Positions 36,228 to 48,494 are shown, counted from the stretch's first letter. The stretch is 64,000 bases of DNA from Cycas panzhihuaensis (GCA_023213395.1 CM041465.1:149985741-150049740), one strand, 5' to 3'. The notes: generated from the letters alone by a model not told the origin. Program-made: numbers and translations.

Positions 36228-39200
36228 AGGAGGAAGAAGATAATAGTTGGTACATCAATTCAGGATGTTCAACTCATATGACACATAAAGAATACATGTT
36301 TCATACTTTGGATAAAAATAGAAAATGATTAATTATATTTGGAGATAATACCTCCCATGAATCAATTAGGAGAGGTAATATAGCCTTGATGATAAATATA
36401 GAAAAATATAGGCATCTAGATGATGTCTTATATGTCCCAACGCTAAGGAAAAACTTATTATCAGTAAGGTGGATGATGGAATAGGACTACATAGTCTTTT
36501 TTGACAATGGTAAGTGTATTATAAAAGACAAAAAGAGAAATAAAACTATCATTGCCAAAGGGAAAATGATCAAGGATCACTTATTCAAACTTATACTTAC
36601 TCCTTTAGACACATATATCCTAAGAACATCAGGTAACTTGGATAGTGAGTTATGACATAAAAGGTTTGTCCATCTCAATTACAATAGTTTTGCCCTTATG
36701 AAACAGATGGATATGGTCAATGGTTTACCACATATTGATGTAAATAAAAACTTATGTGAAGGGTGTCTTCTTAATAAACACCATAGAGAAAGCTTTCTAG
36801 ATTATAATCATCGAGCGTTGGGTCCTCTCCAATTAGTATACATAGATATTTGTAGCCCTATGAACACTCATTCACTAGTAGGTACAAAATATCATCATTT
36901 TCATCGATGACTTCACAAGGAAGACATGGGTGTTCTTTCTCAAATATAAATCATATGCCTTCCAATACTTTGTTGACTTCAAAACCTTTGTAGAGTGACA
37001 AAGTGGATTCAAACTTTTATCCCTAACATTAGATAATAGGGGGGGTTTACCTCCAATACATTCAAATATTATTGTGTACACCATGGAATTAGAAGATAGT
37101 TTACTAATCCCTACACCTCATAACAAAATGGTGTAGCAGAAAGGAAAAATTGCACTATCATCGAAATGGTAAGGTGTACACTTAAGTACAAGAATTTGAG
37201 CCATGAGTTTTGGGTTGAAGTAGTTCACACAGTTGTTTATTTACTCAATAGATTCTCTATTAAAGCCCTTAGGTGGAGAACTCTAGAAGAAGCTTGGATT
37301 GGTTATAAACCAAGCATTCATCATCTCAGAGTATTTGGATGTCTTTCCTATGCTCACATTCCTTATCAATGAAGATCAAAATTAGATGACCATAGGGTCA
37401 AATGTATCTTCATTGGATATAGTGAAACTTTTAAGTCATACAAGGTATATGATACCAAATTAAGAAAAGTCATGTTGAGTAGGAATGTTAAGTTTCAGGA
37501 AGATACCTACTATCAAGATAATCAAGAAAAGAAAACGAAGGTTGCAATAAAGTTTGATATATCTTCTAAGACCAAATATATTCCTCCTATGTTTGATTCT
37601 AGGAGAAGCATCCATGAACCTAGTGGGGAGGGAACTTCATCTCAACCTCCACTATAAAACCTACCAAAATGGGTTCATCAAAATTATGACTTGGGGAACA
37701 TCTTGGATAATAATCGAAGTTCCACACGCTCACATAGGGTTAACTTTTCCCTAGTGAGCAAGGTATTAGAGACTTATAAGCCTCAAACCTTTGCTAAGGC
37801 TAATCGACATGAATATTGGAGAAAAACTATAAAAGATGAATACAACTCCATTGTTAAGAATGACACATGGGAGCTAGTTGATTTATCCCTAAAGAAAAAG
37901 GCTATTGGTACAAAATGGGTTTATAAGACCAAGTTTCACTTAGATGGCTCCATTGATAAGTATAAGGCTAGATTAGTTGCAAAGGGATATGCTCAAAAAG
38001 AAGGCATAGAGTATACTAAAGCTTTTGTCCCTATTCCTTGGGTGGAATCTATTTGAATGATGATGAGTCTAATAGCCCAAATGGGTTGGAAAGTTTACTA
38101 AATGGATTTCAAAAGTGTCTTCCTCAATGGCTACATCAAAGAAGACATCCTTGTCACTTAACCTCTCAGTTTTGAAGTGCAGGGGGAAACATAACAAAGT
38201 GTTTAAACTAAAAAAGGCACTCTATAGTCTAAAACAAGCACCTAGGGCTCAGTATTCCCACATAGATAAATATTTCAGAGATCAAGGGTTTGAAAGATCT
38301 CAGGTAGATCCTAACTTGTATATCCAATTCAAGGGAAGTTCAATCTTAATTGTACGTCTTTATGTGTATGACCTTGTATATACTAGAAATGACTCTCATC
38401 TCTTGCATTAATTCAAAGATGCTGTGTGTAAAGAATTTGAGATGATAGATTTAGGTCTTATACATTACTTCCTAAGACTGGAAGTCTAGCAAGACAAGAA
38501 TGGAATTTTTATCTCCCAACATAAATATACCTTGGACCTTCTACAAAAGTTCATAATGACATATTATAAACCATTAGAAACCCTAGCTAAAACAGGAATC
38601 AAACTTTCTAAGATAGATGACTCTACTTCAGTTGATCTAACACTCTACAGACAACTTATTAGAAGTTTGATATATTTAACGTCCACCCAACCAGATATAA
38701 CATACTTAGTTAGTGTTGTATCTAGGTTCATGCAAGATCCAAAGACCTCTCACTGGCAAACAACTCAGAGAATCCTTAGATATCTCAAAGGAACTCTAGA
38801 TTATGGGCTATACTACAAAACTTCCTCAAAATTTTAGTTGATTAGTTATACAGATTTAGATTAGGCAAGAGATATTAATGACAAAAAATTCACAATGGGT
38901 TATATATTCAGTATGGGATTAGTAGCAATAACATGTAGCACAAAGAAGTAGAACACAATTTCCTTATCCACAACTGAGGTAGAATATAAAGTGACAGTAG
39001 CAGGTATAGGTGAATTAGTTTAGTTGAGAAGACTATTATAGGATTTCCAGCTTGAACAGGAAGGTCCCGCTAGAATTTGGTGTGATAATCAGAGCACCAT
39101 CCAAATGGAAAAGAATCTGGTCTTCCATGGCAGAATGAAACACATTGAGACTCAATACCATTTCATTTGGGAACTAATACATGAAGAAGAAATTAAGTTG

Positions 39201-39290
39201 GCCTATTGCAACACTCAAGACCAGACAATAGATATATTTATAAAGGCTTTGGGAAAAGTCAAATTCTAGAAATTTAGAGAAAGTTTAGGA
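36228..39290 (+). pseudogene. Copia D pol: protease, integrase, RT, RNase H
   Basis: Protease: SWYINSGCSTHMT near 36245 (DSG changed to NSG). Integrase: the CEGCLLNKHHRESF zinc region near 36755, LVYIDICSPM near 36835, then NGVAERKN near 37125 and the ORF at 37166-37372 with YLLNRFS and HHLRVFGCLSYAHIP. RT: the long ORF 37691-38056 with WYRKTIKDEYNSI-like start, GTKWVYKTKF and KARLVAKGYAQKEG. The catalytic motif near 38360 reads YVYDLV, so one Asp is Tyr. RNase H runs about 38860-39280. It holds the longest open stretches among the nested copia elements apart from F. Confidence 0.87.
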
Positions 39291-39320
39291 GTCATTCATA
39301 TTGGGCATTATGGGATAGAA

Positions 39321-39653
39321 TGTTGGGATAACCCCTAATATGCCTAAGGAGATGTGCACCTAGGGCCCTTCAAAGCCACCTTTGGGGCTCCCTAGGGCAC
39401 CTAGAGCCACTAAGAGCCAACGTATCATCCTTAAGGTATTGCTTCATTATTTAATTATATTTTTAATATTATTTTAAATTATTTTAGTTAATGTGCAGGT
39501 CGAGTTGAGGTGCTTTCTGCCTTCCCAAATTTCCTATAAATGGGTTGGGAATACCTCCCTGGTGTTTTTCAACACCGTCATTGATTCAGAGATCAATGTT
39601 AACACAAGATGCACTCATCATTGTAGTCCCGCTCTGCACCTCTGCATCATTCA
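39321..39653 (+). repeat. Copia D 3' LTR (333 bp)
   Basis: Starts TGTTGGGATAACC and ends CATTCA before target duplication AGAAA. It includes a GC-richer block (39350-39420) and CCTATAAATGGG, a TATA-like box at 39532-39540. The matching 5' LTR survives only as 30 bp at 35447-35476. Confidence 0.85.
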
Positions 39654-40427
39654 AGAAATTCAACATGAGTAAATACAAGTCAAGTTTTACTCTTATTGAA
39701 CTCAGGTTAAAGTTAAATAAAAATGAAGATTCTATTTTAGTTGATCATACTCTATATTGTCAATTGATAGGAAACCTAATTTACTTAACCAATACTTGAC
39801 CAAACATTACATATGTAATGAACTCAACTTTGAGATACATGTCAAAACTAGAGGAAGAATACTAGGAAGTAGTAAAGAGGGTCCTTAAATACATGAGAGG
39901 AATATTGAACTATGGACTTTGGTATACTCCATCAAAAGAATTCAAGTTGAATAGATATTTAGATATAAATTAGGTAGGTGATATTGGAGATAGAAAATTA
40001 ATTTTATGATATATATTTAATGTTGTTTCAAAATTAATATCATAGAATGTAAAGAAATATCCATCAACTTTTTTGTCCACAACAGAAGCAAAATATAAAG
40101 TAATCGAGTTAGCAAGAAGACAAGTAATTTATCTTAGAAGAATTCTTAAAGACTTTAATAAACCTCAATAGGAACTAATAATGATCTGTTGTGATAATCA
40201 ATGTATAATCTAAATGACTATAAATCTAGTTATACATAGCAAAATAAAACATAGAGACATCAAACATCACTACATCAGAGAACTCATTTAGAATTAACAA
40301 GTTTAACTTTAGAACTATAAAATAAAAGACCAAGTTGTAAACATTCTCACTAAGGTATTATCAAAGGATAAATATCTCCATCTTAGACATAATTTAGGTA
40401 TACATCCAAACATACATTATGGAGGAG
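39654..40427 (+). pseudogene. Copia C pol part 2: end of RT and RNase H
   Basis: Resumes after copia D with KKFNMSKYKS, then LVDHTLYCQLIGNLIYLTNT near 39750, a motif typical of copia RNase H regions. LKYMRGILNYGLWY, STTEAKY and DNQC follow, and it ends with VVNILTKVLSKDK near 40330-40370 ahead of the purine tract. Stops occur at Gln and Trp positions. Confidence 0.82.
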
Positions 40428-40704
40428 TATTAGAAGATAATGCACATTTAATAGAATTAACTAAGTAAAAGGTCACATATGATTGGTCAACATAAAGGCC
40501 AAATATAATTGATTGTAATTAAGGCACATATGCTCACAATATAACTATAAGTATACCTACATGGTGAGATGTATGATTGATTAAAATATGATCGAATATT
40601 GAGACATGATTATGATTATAATATGTTGAGGTCTATTATGGAATTACTTTGGTATTATTCTATTGATCCTGGTTATGTTATTCTATGTGATCATATTTCT
40701 AATA
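40428..40704 (+). repeat. Copia C 3' LTR (277 bp)
   Basis: Pairs with 29725-29999 and is followed by AGTAG, the second half of the target duplication. Confidence 0.9.
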
Positions 40705-41480
40705 AGTAGCTCTACTCACTTCTACCACTAGAGATGTCATCATAACCCTTATTTTTCACCACATTATATACTACTTTTTGGTTCTTGATATTATCATTAC
40801 TAATAATGGAACCCCTTTTTGTAACAAAGATGTTGATGAGTTGTGTGATAAGTTTTCTATCACTTAATAGACCTCATCCCCATATTATCCCTAATTAAAT
40901 GGGTAAATAGAGGCCTTTAATAAGTCATTGGCTAAAACCTTAGCCAAAATTATCTCAACCTCTCAAAAAAATTAGTATACCTTACTTTTTCTAGTGCTTT
41001 GGGCCTATCATACATCCATTCACAATGCCATAAGGATGACCCCTTTTTATGCTTGTGTATGGTATCAAGATTGCCTTACCACACAAGTTTGAGGTATAGT
41101 CACTTTACATCTCCCATAAAGAGTTCATTAATAATAAGTGCTTGTGCCAGGCTTCCCTACTCAAGTTAGAACAACTTAATGAGATGTGATTTTATGCCTA
41201 CCAAACTAATATCTCTTCTAAAAAGAAGACACAATATAAATATGATAAGAAACTATGACCCCACAAATTCAAAGTTAGGGACCAGGTGCTTACATTAGAT
41301 TATCTCCATAAGAAATAACATAAGTTTACACAAAGTAGGTCAGTCCCTTTCTTATAATTAAATATATTAATAATAGAGCTTATCAAATTTTCATAATGGA
41401 TGGGAGTAAACTTGAGAATCCAACTAACTCTTAGTTCCTCTACTTATACTATGTATATCTCCCTACCTCTCACACTCTAT
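40705..41480 (+). pseudogene. G pol part 4: integrase catalytic core and C-terminus
   Basis: Continues G after copia C: VIITLIFHHIIYYF, then TNNGTPFCNKDVDELCDKF (second catalytic Asp changed to Asn), SSPYYP.LNG.IEAFNKSLAKTL with the catalytic Glu present, LLFLVLWAYHTSIHNA and MTPFYACVW. The C-terminal part contains a Gly-Pro-rich GP..Y-like region and KLENPTNS..LYLYYV at about 41410-41455, resembling the 'NP.NA..LK.YY' end of Athila/Tat integrases. No chromodomain is visible. Confidence 0.82.
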
Positions 41481-42240
41481 AATAAGCTTAAACTATGACA
41501 TACTCTAAAATAAATATAAACTCCATGTATATCCTTTTAGCCATGATTATTTTCTAGGTCTGCCTTTAGTTTCTTATGTCTTTAGTATTTTGACTTTCTA
41601 AGACCAGTATTTAAAGCAATAAATAAGAACTGAGTTATATTTATAGAAAGAAAAGAATTACTTTAAGAAGATGATGAAAGGTTACGTTGATAGTTTTCTT
41701 AATGTCTTTATGGATGAAGGACCCTGATTACTATAATATCCTAGTTGTTTCCCTTGATAAAAGATCCCTTCAATTATTTTTCTAAGAGATATGATTATTT
41801 AGAAGAAGCATCATTTGGGTGAATGTTAGTAGGTTATTCACAATGTTAATGGATACTTGTATGACATTTATTAGGTACTATAAATATAATCCTATTTTTC
41901 CTCTCACAAGAAAGGTTAGAGTAGGGTCTAAGCGACGCTTATTATATTGTGTGTTATATCCTCTAAGTGATTACTTTGGTGCTCATTTATAGTAGTTAGT
42001 TTTTAATATAGGAGGAATGCCCCTCATGGTTTTCCAAAGTAATTTTCTTAGTCCTACTGATGCAACCTAGCCACTCTTTATTACTTTACACCTTCTTTTA
42101 GAGCTTTATTCCTTATTAAGAATGTCATGTCTCTCACACTTGTTAAACATATTGGTTAATCTTCACTATATAGAGGGATAAAGAGAAGAAATAAGATTAG
42201 TCATTCACACATCCATCATAAAATAAATACAAAAGATGGA
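41481..42240 (+). other. G region after integrase; weak + strand ORF
   Basis: No clear gene. One frame stays open for about 60 codons near 41795-41990 and again near 42000-42150 with hydrophobic content. It has no start and no known motif, so it may be chance or the remains of an extra ORF. Confidence 0.3.
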
Positions 42241-42259
42241 TCTCTCTCTCTCTCTCTCC

Positions 42260-42318
<59 letters not shown>
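42241..42318. repeat. (CT)n-(TA)n microsatellite
   Basis: About nine CT units, CCCC, then some 27 TA units. Confidence 0.95.
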
Positions 42319-42321
<3 letters not shown>

Positions 42322-43192
42322 AAAATAAATCATGTGTACAAAATGTTATATAGTCCTAACTTCCATGAGTGCTCATAAAGCTCTAAATAGATATAATGAT
42401 CACTCCCAACAATAATGAAGTGGATATATAAACCCCTTAATACGGCCTATTCTCAATACCATCTCTTAAGGTTTTGTATTATGTGTGCTCTATGATGGAC
42501 TAGCTCCATCTCTGTCACCCCTATTGCTCTGTATACCTACCTTAGAAGCTATAAAAGGAAGAGGTTGACCCCTTATGAAATGTCTCATACTCTTTATCAC
42601 TATATGGTCCTCCTCCAAAATGGCATTCATGGCCCCCATATCCACTACCTACCTCTCAATCCCTCTCACTCATTCATCCAATGAATTTAACATCTCCCAT
42701 GCTCTATAGATGGCTACTAAGTGGGACATATCATCCTTCTAAGGAATAACTTCCTCTAGACTCCATAATAGAGGATCATCTAGCCTCCAACTAATGGATA
42801 GGATTACATCTAATCCTTAGTGTATTGTCACATAGCTTACTATATCCTCCCCTATACAAAATCTAACTTTGATTATCCTCACATACTACTAAGAAGTAAA
42901 TAATTAAATACTTAATTGAGAAACTTAAAAGTAAGTGGTAGTGTTTAAAGTTTTTCACCTATTATACCAGCTCCTCCTTAACCTCTAATACCATCTCCTC
43001 CTCCTCCAATTGGTGGTGTAATTAGGGGTTGATTTCCCTCTCCCTAACCCTCTCCATCACCTCTACCTTATGGGCGGGCCCTCCAACCCCATCTTGACCA
43101 CCTTGGCCACCTCCTTTATTATCATCCACATTATCTAATGCCTAAATAATCATAACATATGGATACTTTAATAAATTTAATTATATATATAG

Positions 43193-44758
43193 TGATCCTA
43201 ATAAATTAAAGAGAATTTGGTATTTTATTAGAAATTAGTTTCATTACCATTATTATGTATTTACCATTGTAAATTAATATGAAGTCTTTTTTATATTAGG
43301 AAGCTTGTATTTTATTATTGATATTACTATTGAAATCCATTTTTTTAATAGGAAGTCACATTACCATGTATAAATAAGGAACACCACTAGTTTATTATAT
43401 ACATTTTATTTTTAGATTAATCCTAATTTTATCTAGCACTTTATGCCTATGACAATTTTGCTTATTTAACTTTCTTTTGTACTTAAAGAAGTAGATCTAA
43501 TTTAGGATCACACTAAGTTGTATCTTGAAGTGATCCTAAATTGGATTTACTTCCTCTTGATATTTATTCTTGAAGTTTATAAATTCTTCACTTGTGTAGT
43601 CTCTTTAAGATTCAAACCGTCTCTTTATAATTTTTTCTTCAAACTTTATAAGAAAAGCTTGTAAGAAATGTTCTCAATTACGATAGTAATCTAAAAGTCT
43701 TTTAGTGGCCTAGTCCTAAGATTCTTCACCTATATATTCTTAAATATAAGAGCAAAATAGCCTTCTTACCATGTGGGAATAAATATTAAAGCCCTTTTCT
43801 ACCTTATCTGACCATTTTATAGCTTGTACTCCTCTATCTTTGGTAAAAATAGAAATATTGAGCTCTAACTTTAGATATTAAGTTTAAATAACAATTGTTA
43901 TATTAAATTAGAGCTAAAATACATCAAATAATAGCTCAAAATGATGTCATCTAAATTAGGATTCTAATGATATAGATAAAATAAATTCTAATACTTATAG
44001 TAGAAGTTCTAGCCTCTTTAAGGTGGGTTATGATAAAGGTTTTTATGAACTATAATAATATCCATTACTAAAATATTAATAATATTTTTCTCTAATATCT
44101 AATGGATCTAGAATCATTTTCAATAGAAAGTAGCTTTCAAAGTGTATAGTATCAAAAAATAATTAAGGTTAATTAGGACCTTATAGCTAAAGTTATAGAT
44201 GTTTTAAATTGTAGTAATAGATTTTAGGTCCTAAAGATGATGACAAACAGTAGGTTGAAATTAAATTTCTTATCATTTTCATAAATTTACTTCAAAATCT
44301 ATAGTATAACCACTCAAAATTTATAGAAAAAGCTTGATCAACTCAAAATTTATATTATTTTTTTGAAATTCTTCTATTTATACTTAAAAAAATGCAAATC
44401 CTTAATAGGCCAAAAATGAAGCTCTAATACTACTTGAAGTGGTCCTAAATTGGATCTCCTTCTTTAAACACAAAAGAAAGGTGAAATAAAAGTTGAATTA
44501 AAAAAAAAAAAAAATCAAGCACTAAGTGCAAAATAAAATTAGGATTAGCCCAAAAATAAAACTTATATAATGAATTAGGGGTCTTTCCTATTTATAGGTG
44601 TCAGTATGACTCTCTATTAAAAAGTTAACTTTAATAATAATATTAATAATAAACTACTAACTTCATAATATAAAAGACTAACTTTATATTAAGTTAAAAA
44701 TACCAACACCCTAATAATAATAATAGAATACAAAATTCTCCTGAATGGATTAAGATCA
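43193..44758. mobile_element. H: element with inverted LTRs
   Basis: A + strand LTR at 43193-43510 and a minus strand LTR at 44440-44758 are homologous in inverted orientation, both with outer ends TGATC.TAA. Between them are a 30-bp stub of a second minus-strand LTR (43531-43560) and about 880 bp of interior. A tRNA-Met-like primer site AGTAGTATTAGAGC adjoins the right LTR on the minus strand. The + LTR is followed by a partial primer site (AGTTGTATC). The interior resembles the leader of element E. No coding capacity was recognised. Confidence 0.7.
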
Positions 44759-44989
44759 CTATAGTGTAGTTGTATCTAAGGATGACACCCCTATATATCT
44801 CACTATGCTTTCTTTAGGGCACCTTCATGTAGACCTCACCATTTACTTATTCATTATTAGCTCATCTCTCCTTAAGTTTCTCATCATCCCTTGAGGGCAT
44901 ACTATGCTTAGATGATTGAACAACTAATCCTAAAGTATATAATAATATGAAATCCCTCTTTCATCATGTTGTCTGATAATAATTAATTG

Positions 44990-44990
<1 letters not shown>

Positions 44991-45053
<63 letters not shown>
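44991..45053. repeat. (AT)n-(GATA)n microsatellite
   Basis: About 16 AT units followed by about seven GATA units, inside the antisense ORF relic of G. Confidence 0.95.
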
Positions 45054-45560
45054 TAATGAGTAGGGACTAATTATACCTCACTTCCCTCTTACACCTCATA
45101 ATCACTAGGATCTAACTACTTGGAATGTTAGTGTAGTTATACCAACTAAAGATATGAAACACAGTTACTAAAGATAAAATTCTATACCCTAGAGGTACCT
45201 CATCTATGCCCCACATGGCCTAAAGGTATGCCTCATTATGGACACAATGATCTATAAAAGTACTTAAATATATACATGCTTGATTCAAAGCCCCATTTGT
45301 TGGCATGATGGTAATCCTAACCCTCCTTCCTCAGTAAAACAAAATCTTAGGATCTTCCTAATATCACTTAGGATAATACGTAAGTCCCATTTCCCTCTCA
45401 ATCAAAAGTTATTAGCCTTAGGACCTAGTGGCTAATTAAGTTTATTAATAACCTAGTATATGTGCCCAATGGATTGGAAAACTAATCTCTCAACACCTCA
45501 CACCTCTACAACATTATTCTATTCCTGTTAGTCAAACTATCTCTAATCTCATAAAATATA

Positions 45561-47416
45561 TTTCCATCATTATCCCATAATCTAATATGTTGAAGTCTTT
45601 GTAAGTTTAAAACTATAAGAAAGTGATTAGTCCTAATAAAAGAACATTCATTATAACTTTTGTAGATTTTAATCCATTAAAATTTTACCTTTAAAATCTT
45701 AAATTTTAGTCCAAAAATATTTTTCTTAATTTGGTAATATGCCCTTATTAAATTATAATTAGCCCCATCAAATTTAGAGTGATCTTACCACTAATTTTGA
45801 CAATACTACCAAATTTCTTAGTGGCACTACCAAATTTGTTAGTGGTACTACCAAATTTATAATAATATCAAGGATTTAGGGGTTGCTTGTTGAATTTTTA
45901 TAGATTGATACTGCCAAAACATAAAATATGTTGCAAAGAATATCAAATTAAAAATTATCGAAGAGTTTTCAATGGTTAAAATTCTTTGTATAATCCCATT
46001 AAGCTTTACCACCCTTGATTTAGAAGATGCTAGGATATATTTGCTCTTTATTTAACTAATTTCAATGAATTCTAATATTAAAAGTCCCCTTCTAAAACCC
46101 TATTCTACTTTTGCTAAAAGTAAAAGTTTTCAACCATTAAAACTCATTAGATAAGCTTATGGAGCATCCATAACCTCATTACCTATGTGTAGGAAATCAC
46201 AACTTATTAAATAGGTCTTTTGATCTTTTACAACAAGCAAAACTCTATCATAGGTGGTTTCATTTAGAAAAGGGTTTAATAAAAATCAATAGCTTCCTTC
46301 CATTTTTAAAGTATTTTTTACCTTTCATCTATTACTTAATGCTTATTTCTTATACTATTTCTTTCATATGATCTTTTTTTTTTTATATTGTATTATCTTT
46401 TGTAAGCTTTATGGCTTATTTGGTCTTGCTTAGTAATAATAATGCAGTTTTAAGGCTTACATACCCTTGTTTATAAGTCCCTTTTTATTTTAAAAAGCTT
46501 CCTAAGTTTACCTATTATTACAAATATTCTTTTATTATTATTATTATTTAACTCATTATGACATGCCACTATTACTTAGTATATTTCACTCTCTTCTATC
46601 ATAATGGATGTAAATCAACCTCACTTTTGTTGTCCTTCCATTTGGATTCTAATCACTTAGTCATGGCACATTTCAACCTTTAGTTTCCCTCCTACTCTTT
46701 CATTATCTTACCCCTTCATCTGCATAATAGAACCATTATAAATCACCATCATGCTTTATTTGTTCAAGAATTATTAGTTCTAGAAATCTTTATCATTTCC
46801 TTGGGTTAGTTGGGAGATCATATAATCTATCTATTCCATCAAAATCACCAAGTGAATAGGGAATTCACTATATAATATGGCCTCTTTCCCAAATAATTAC
46901 CATCATAGACCACTACCTTAGCATTTAATGTTGTTTGCATGATGATCTCATCCCTACTTATCACTTAGTAGTGCAAGTCTAGGTCAGGTGGATCATGTAA
47001 TAACTTTAGATCTTAGTTGTAAATAACTAATCTCCTTTAATAATCAAAACTTATTTAATATTATAACATATGTTCAAGTTTAAATATGAAGTATTAATAA
47101 TCACTCTAATAATAGCATCTTAGAATCTGGGATAAGTTATGTGACAACCCCGTTTCCATCTATTGCTTAGTAGTTTAGATCTAAATAGTTTGTGACCTTT
47201 AGGACCTTTAGATTTAACACTACTCTAGCCTACTTTGCCATTGGTTATATTGAAACCTATTGTAGTTATCATCTCTTATACTTGAAATACCTATAAATTC
47301 CCTTATTCTCTTACAATTCTAGCCAACATCTTGTTTCCTCAATCATTTTCCATCCTCCTCCATCCATCTAGTAGTTCCTTAGTCCAACTCCCATGGGTTA
47401 TGATTACATGCATGGT
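45561..47416. other. G 3' region, nothing identified
   Basis: AT-rich, no ORF of note. It holds a 21-bp tandem repeat at 45805-45862 (about 2.8 units of ACTACCAAATTTSTTAGTGGY). TGTGACAACCCC at 47151 resembles an LTR start but has no partner in the window. Confidence 0.5.
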
Positions 47417-47803
47417 GTTGGTCATCTATACAAATGGAAGAGTCAAGGAAACTTAGGGCCTTTCATTACTAGTTAGATTATTAGAGCTACTTCTTGTCAC
47501 ATTATCACAAGTATAGGGTTGTTTCTTCCCTTTGCTACAAATAATCTAGTTAAGTATATTATTATTACAAGTGTCCTTCAAGATGCAACCCATAACTATC
47601 TATCTCATAATATCCTTTGCATGAATTTCCTCTTGGTTATCCACTAGTTAGTTGACATCTATCAAACCCTTAGCCCTTAGCTTCATGTATTTATTAATTC
47701 AGTTAGGTGTGTCTTAGTACACTTTACACATGTATAAATTTACCACATCTCTAGACCCTAAAATATTGAGGTTGATTGTCTTGTTCATTGTATCCTTGCT
47801 TAA
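47417..47803 (+). pseudogene. G terminal RNase H (after integrase)
   Basis: A decayed copy of the same extra RNase H seen at both window ends. It aligns with the T-left protein almost without gaps: SQGNLGPFITS for SRGNPGPSTAA, GLFLPFATNNLVKY for GIFLPEATNNEAKY, NFLLVIH.LVDIYQ for CDSQVVVSHLTQVYQ, and IYHISRP.NIEVDCL for QHIPRHLNGEADSL. Several catalytic residues are lost (the first Asp, the Glu and the Asp of CDSQ) and five in-frame stops fall at Trp, Gln and other codons. It ends at TAA 47801-47803, 691 bp before the 3' LTR. Its position after integrase is the notable point. Confidence 0.85.
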
Positions 47804-48494
47804 TACCTTTAACTAGTATTCATTGATAACTTTCAACATCCTATGACACTACAATCACCAAGCCTTGGTTGTTAAGTAGGTAAATATTTCCTTAAAATTT
47901 TGCCTCCTTACTCATTAGATTTTGTTTCCTCTTCATTTTTGCTTTATCTAGGTTTGATTATTTGATGTGATATTATTGTGCACTATGAGTATTTATTTTT
48001 AGGGCATCAAAGATTAGAAAATTTAGCTTAACCATGTAGAGAGTGAAGGCCTATCCTCTTTATACTATTATCTAACCCTTAGCTATTATACCTTGGCTTT
48101 TGTTGAGAGTTTTTCATGATTTTGTCTATCTATTTTTCCTTGAGAATTATTATTTGTTTGGTTTTTGTTTTTTAATAGTATTATCTTACCACATTAATTT
48201 TTTTAGCAGGATCCTTCCAAGTTTATATTTAATCCTATAAAAATATAAGAGTATGTAATATACCACCATAAATTATATTTGTACCACTAAAAAAATGGGC
48301 TATACTACTAAAATTTATAGTATAATTAGTGTAATTTTTCCATATGCTACCTAATTTTGGTGGTATTGTCTATTCTAATCTTAAAAAAATCTTAATTTTA
48401 ATATTATTTTATGTTCTATTTTAGCTTTTTTACCAAATAAAATGTAACATGGAATACAATAGGCCAAAATACAAGTGGGTTCTTATAAAAACCA
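47804..48494 (+). other. G 3' noncoding region with weak purine tract
   Basis: No gene. A T-rich stretch ending TTTAGCAG at 48203-48210 lies where T elements have their exon-like block a. AAAATACAAGTGGG near 48465-48478 is the nearest purine-rich sequence to the LTR and a poor polypurine tract. Confidence 0.4.

Larger units (their letters stand above)
35447..39653 (+). mobile_element. Copia D: Ty1/copia element inside copia C
   Basis: Target duplication AGAAA at 35442-35446 and 39654-39658. The full 3' LTR is 39321-39653 (333 bp, TGTTGGGATAACC...CATTCA). The 5' LTR keeps only its first 30 bp (35447-35476: TATTGGGATAACC...CCTAAGGAG), after which sequence jumps straight into gag. The missing 5' LTR remainder, primer site and gag start point to an internal deletion after insertion. 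It lies two levels deep: inside C, which is inside G. Confidence 0.9.
29725..40704 (+). mobile_element. Copia C: Ty1/copia element inside G, itself holding copia D
   Basis: LTRs at 29725-29999 and 40428-40704, target duplication AGTGG/AGTAG at 29720-29724 and 40705-40709 (one G-to-A change), primer site remnant TTGTATCATATC at 30000-30011 and purine tract GGAGGAG near 40421. The terminal TG reads TA in both LTRs and the end AACA reads AATA. Gag carries a striking repeat. Its RT is split by copia D. Confidence 0.92.
42380..45560 (-). pseudogene. Antisense ORF relic in G 3' region (interrupted by H)
   Basis: On the minus strand, protein-like reading goes from about 45560 to 45080. It is broken by microsatellites and by element H, and resumes at about 43140-42380. 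Pieces include FSNPLGTYTRLLINLISH, a Gly-rich GGGQGGQDGVGGPAHKVEV segment, a Glu-rich LEEEEMVLEVKEELV (possible coiled coil), and ISWRLDDPLLWSLEEVIP, MSHLVAIYRAWEMLNSLDE and DMGAMNAILEEDHIVI. Stops again mostly sit at Gln or Trp positions. No family was recognised. Antisense ORFs between pol and the 3' LTR are known in Grande elements of the Tat lineage, which is the nearest precedent. Confidence 0.4.

Noticed and set aside
45805-45862. CRISPR or centromeric satellite
   Set aside because: Fewer than three short units with no spacers.
7151-47160. tRNA or rRNA genes
   Set aside because: No cloverleaf or rRNA-like segment was noticed; the only tRNA-related sequences are primer-binding sites of retroelements.
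47151-48200. Second LTR starting TGTGACAACCCC at 47151
   Set aside because: No matching copy, primer site or end could be found, and the terminal RNase H of G lies inside the span.
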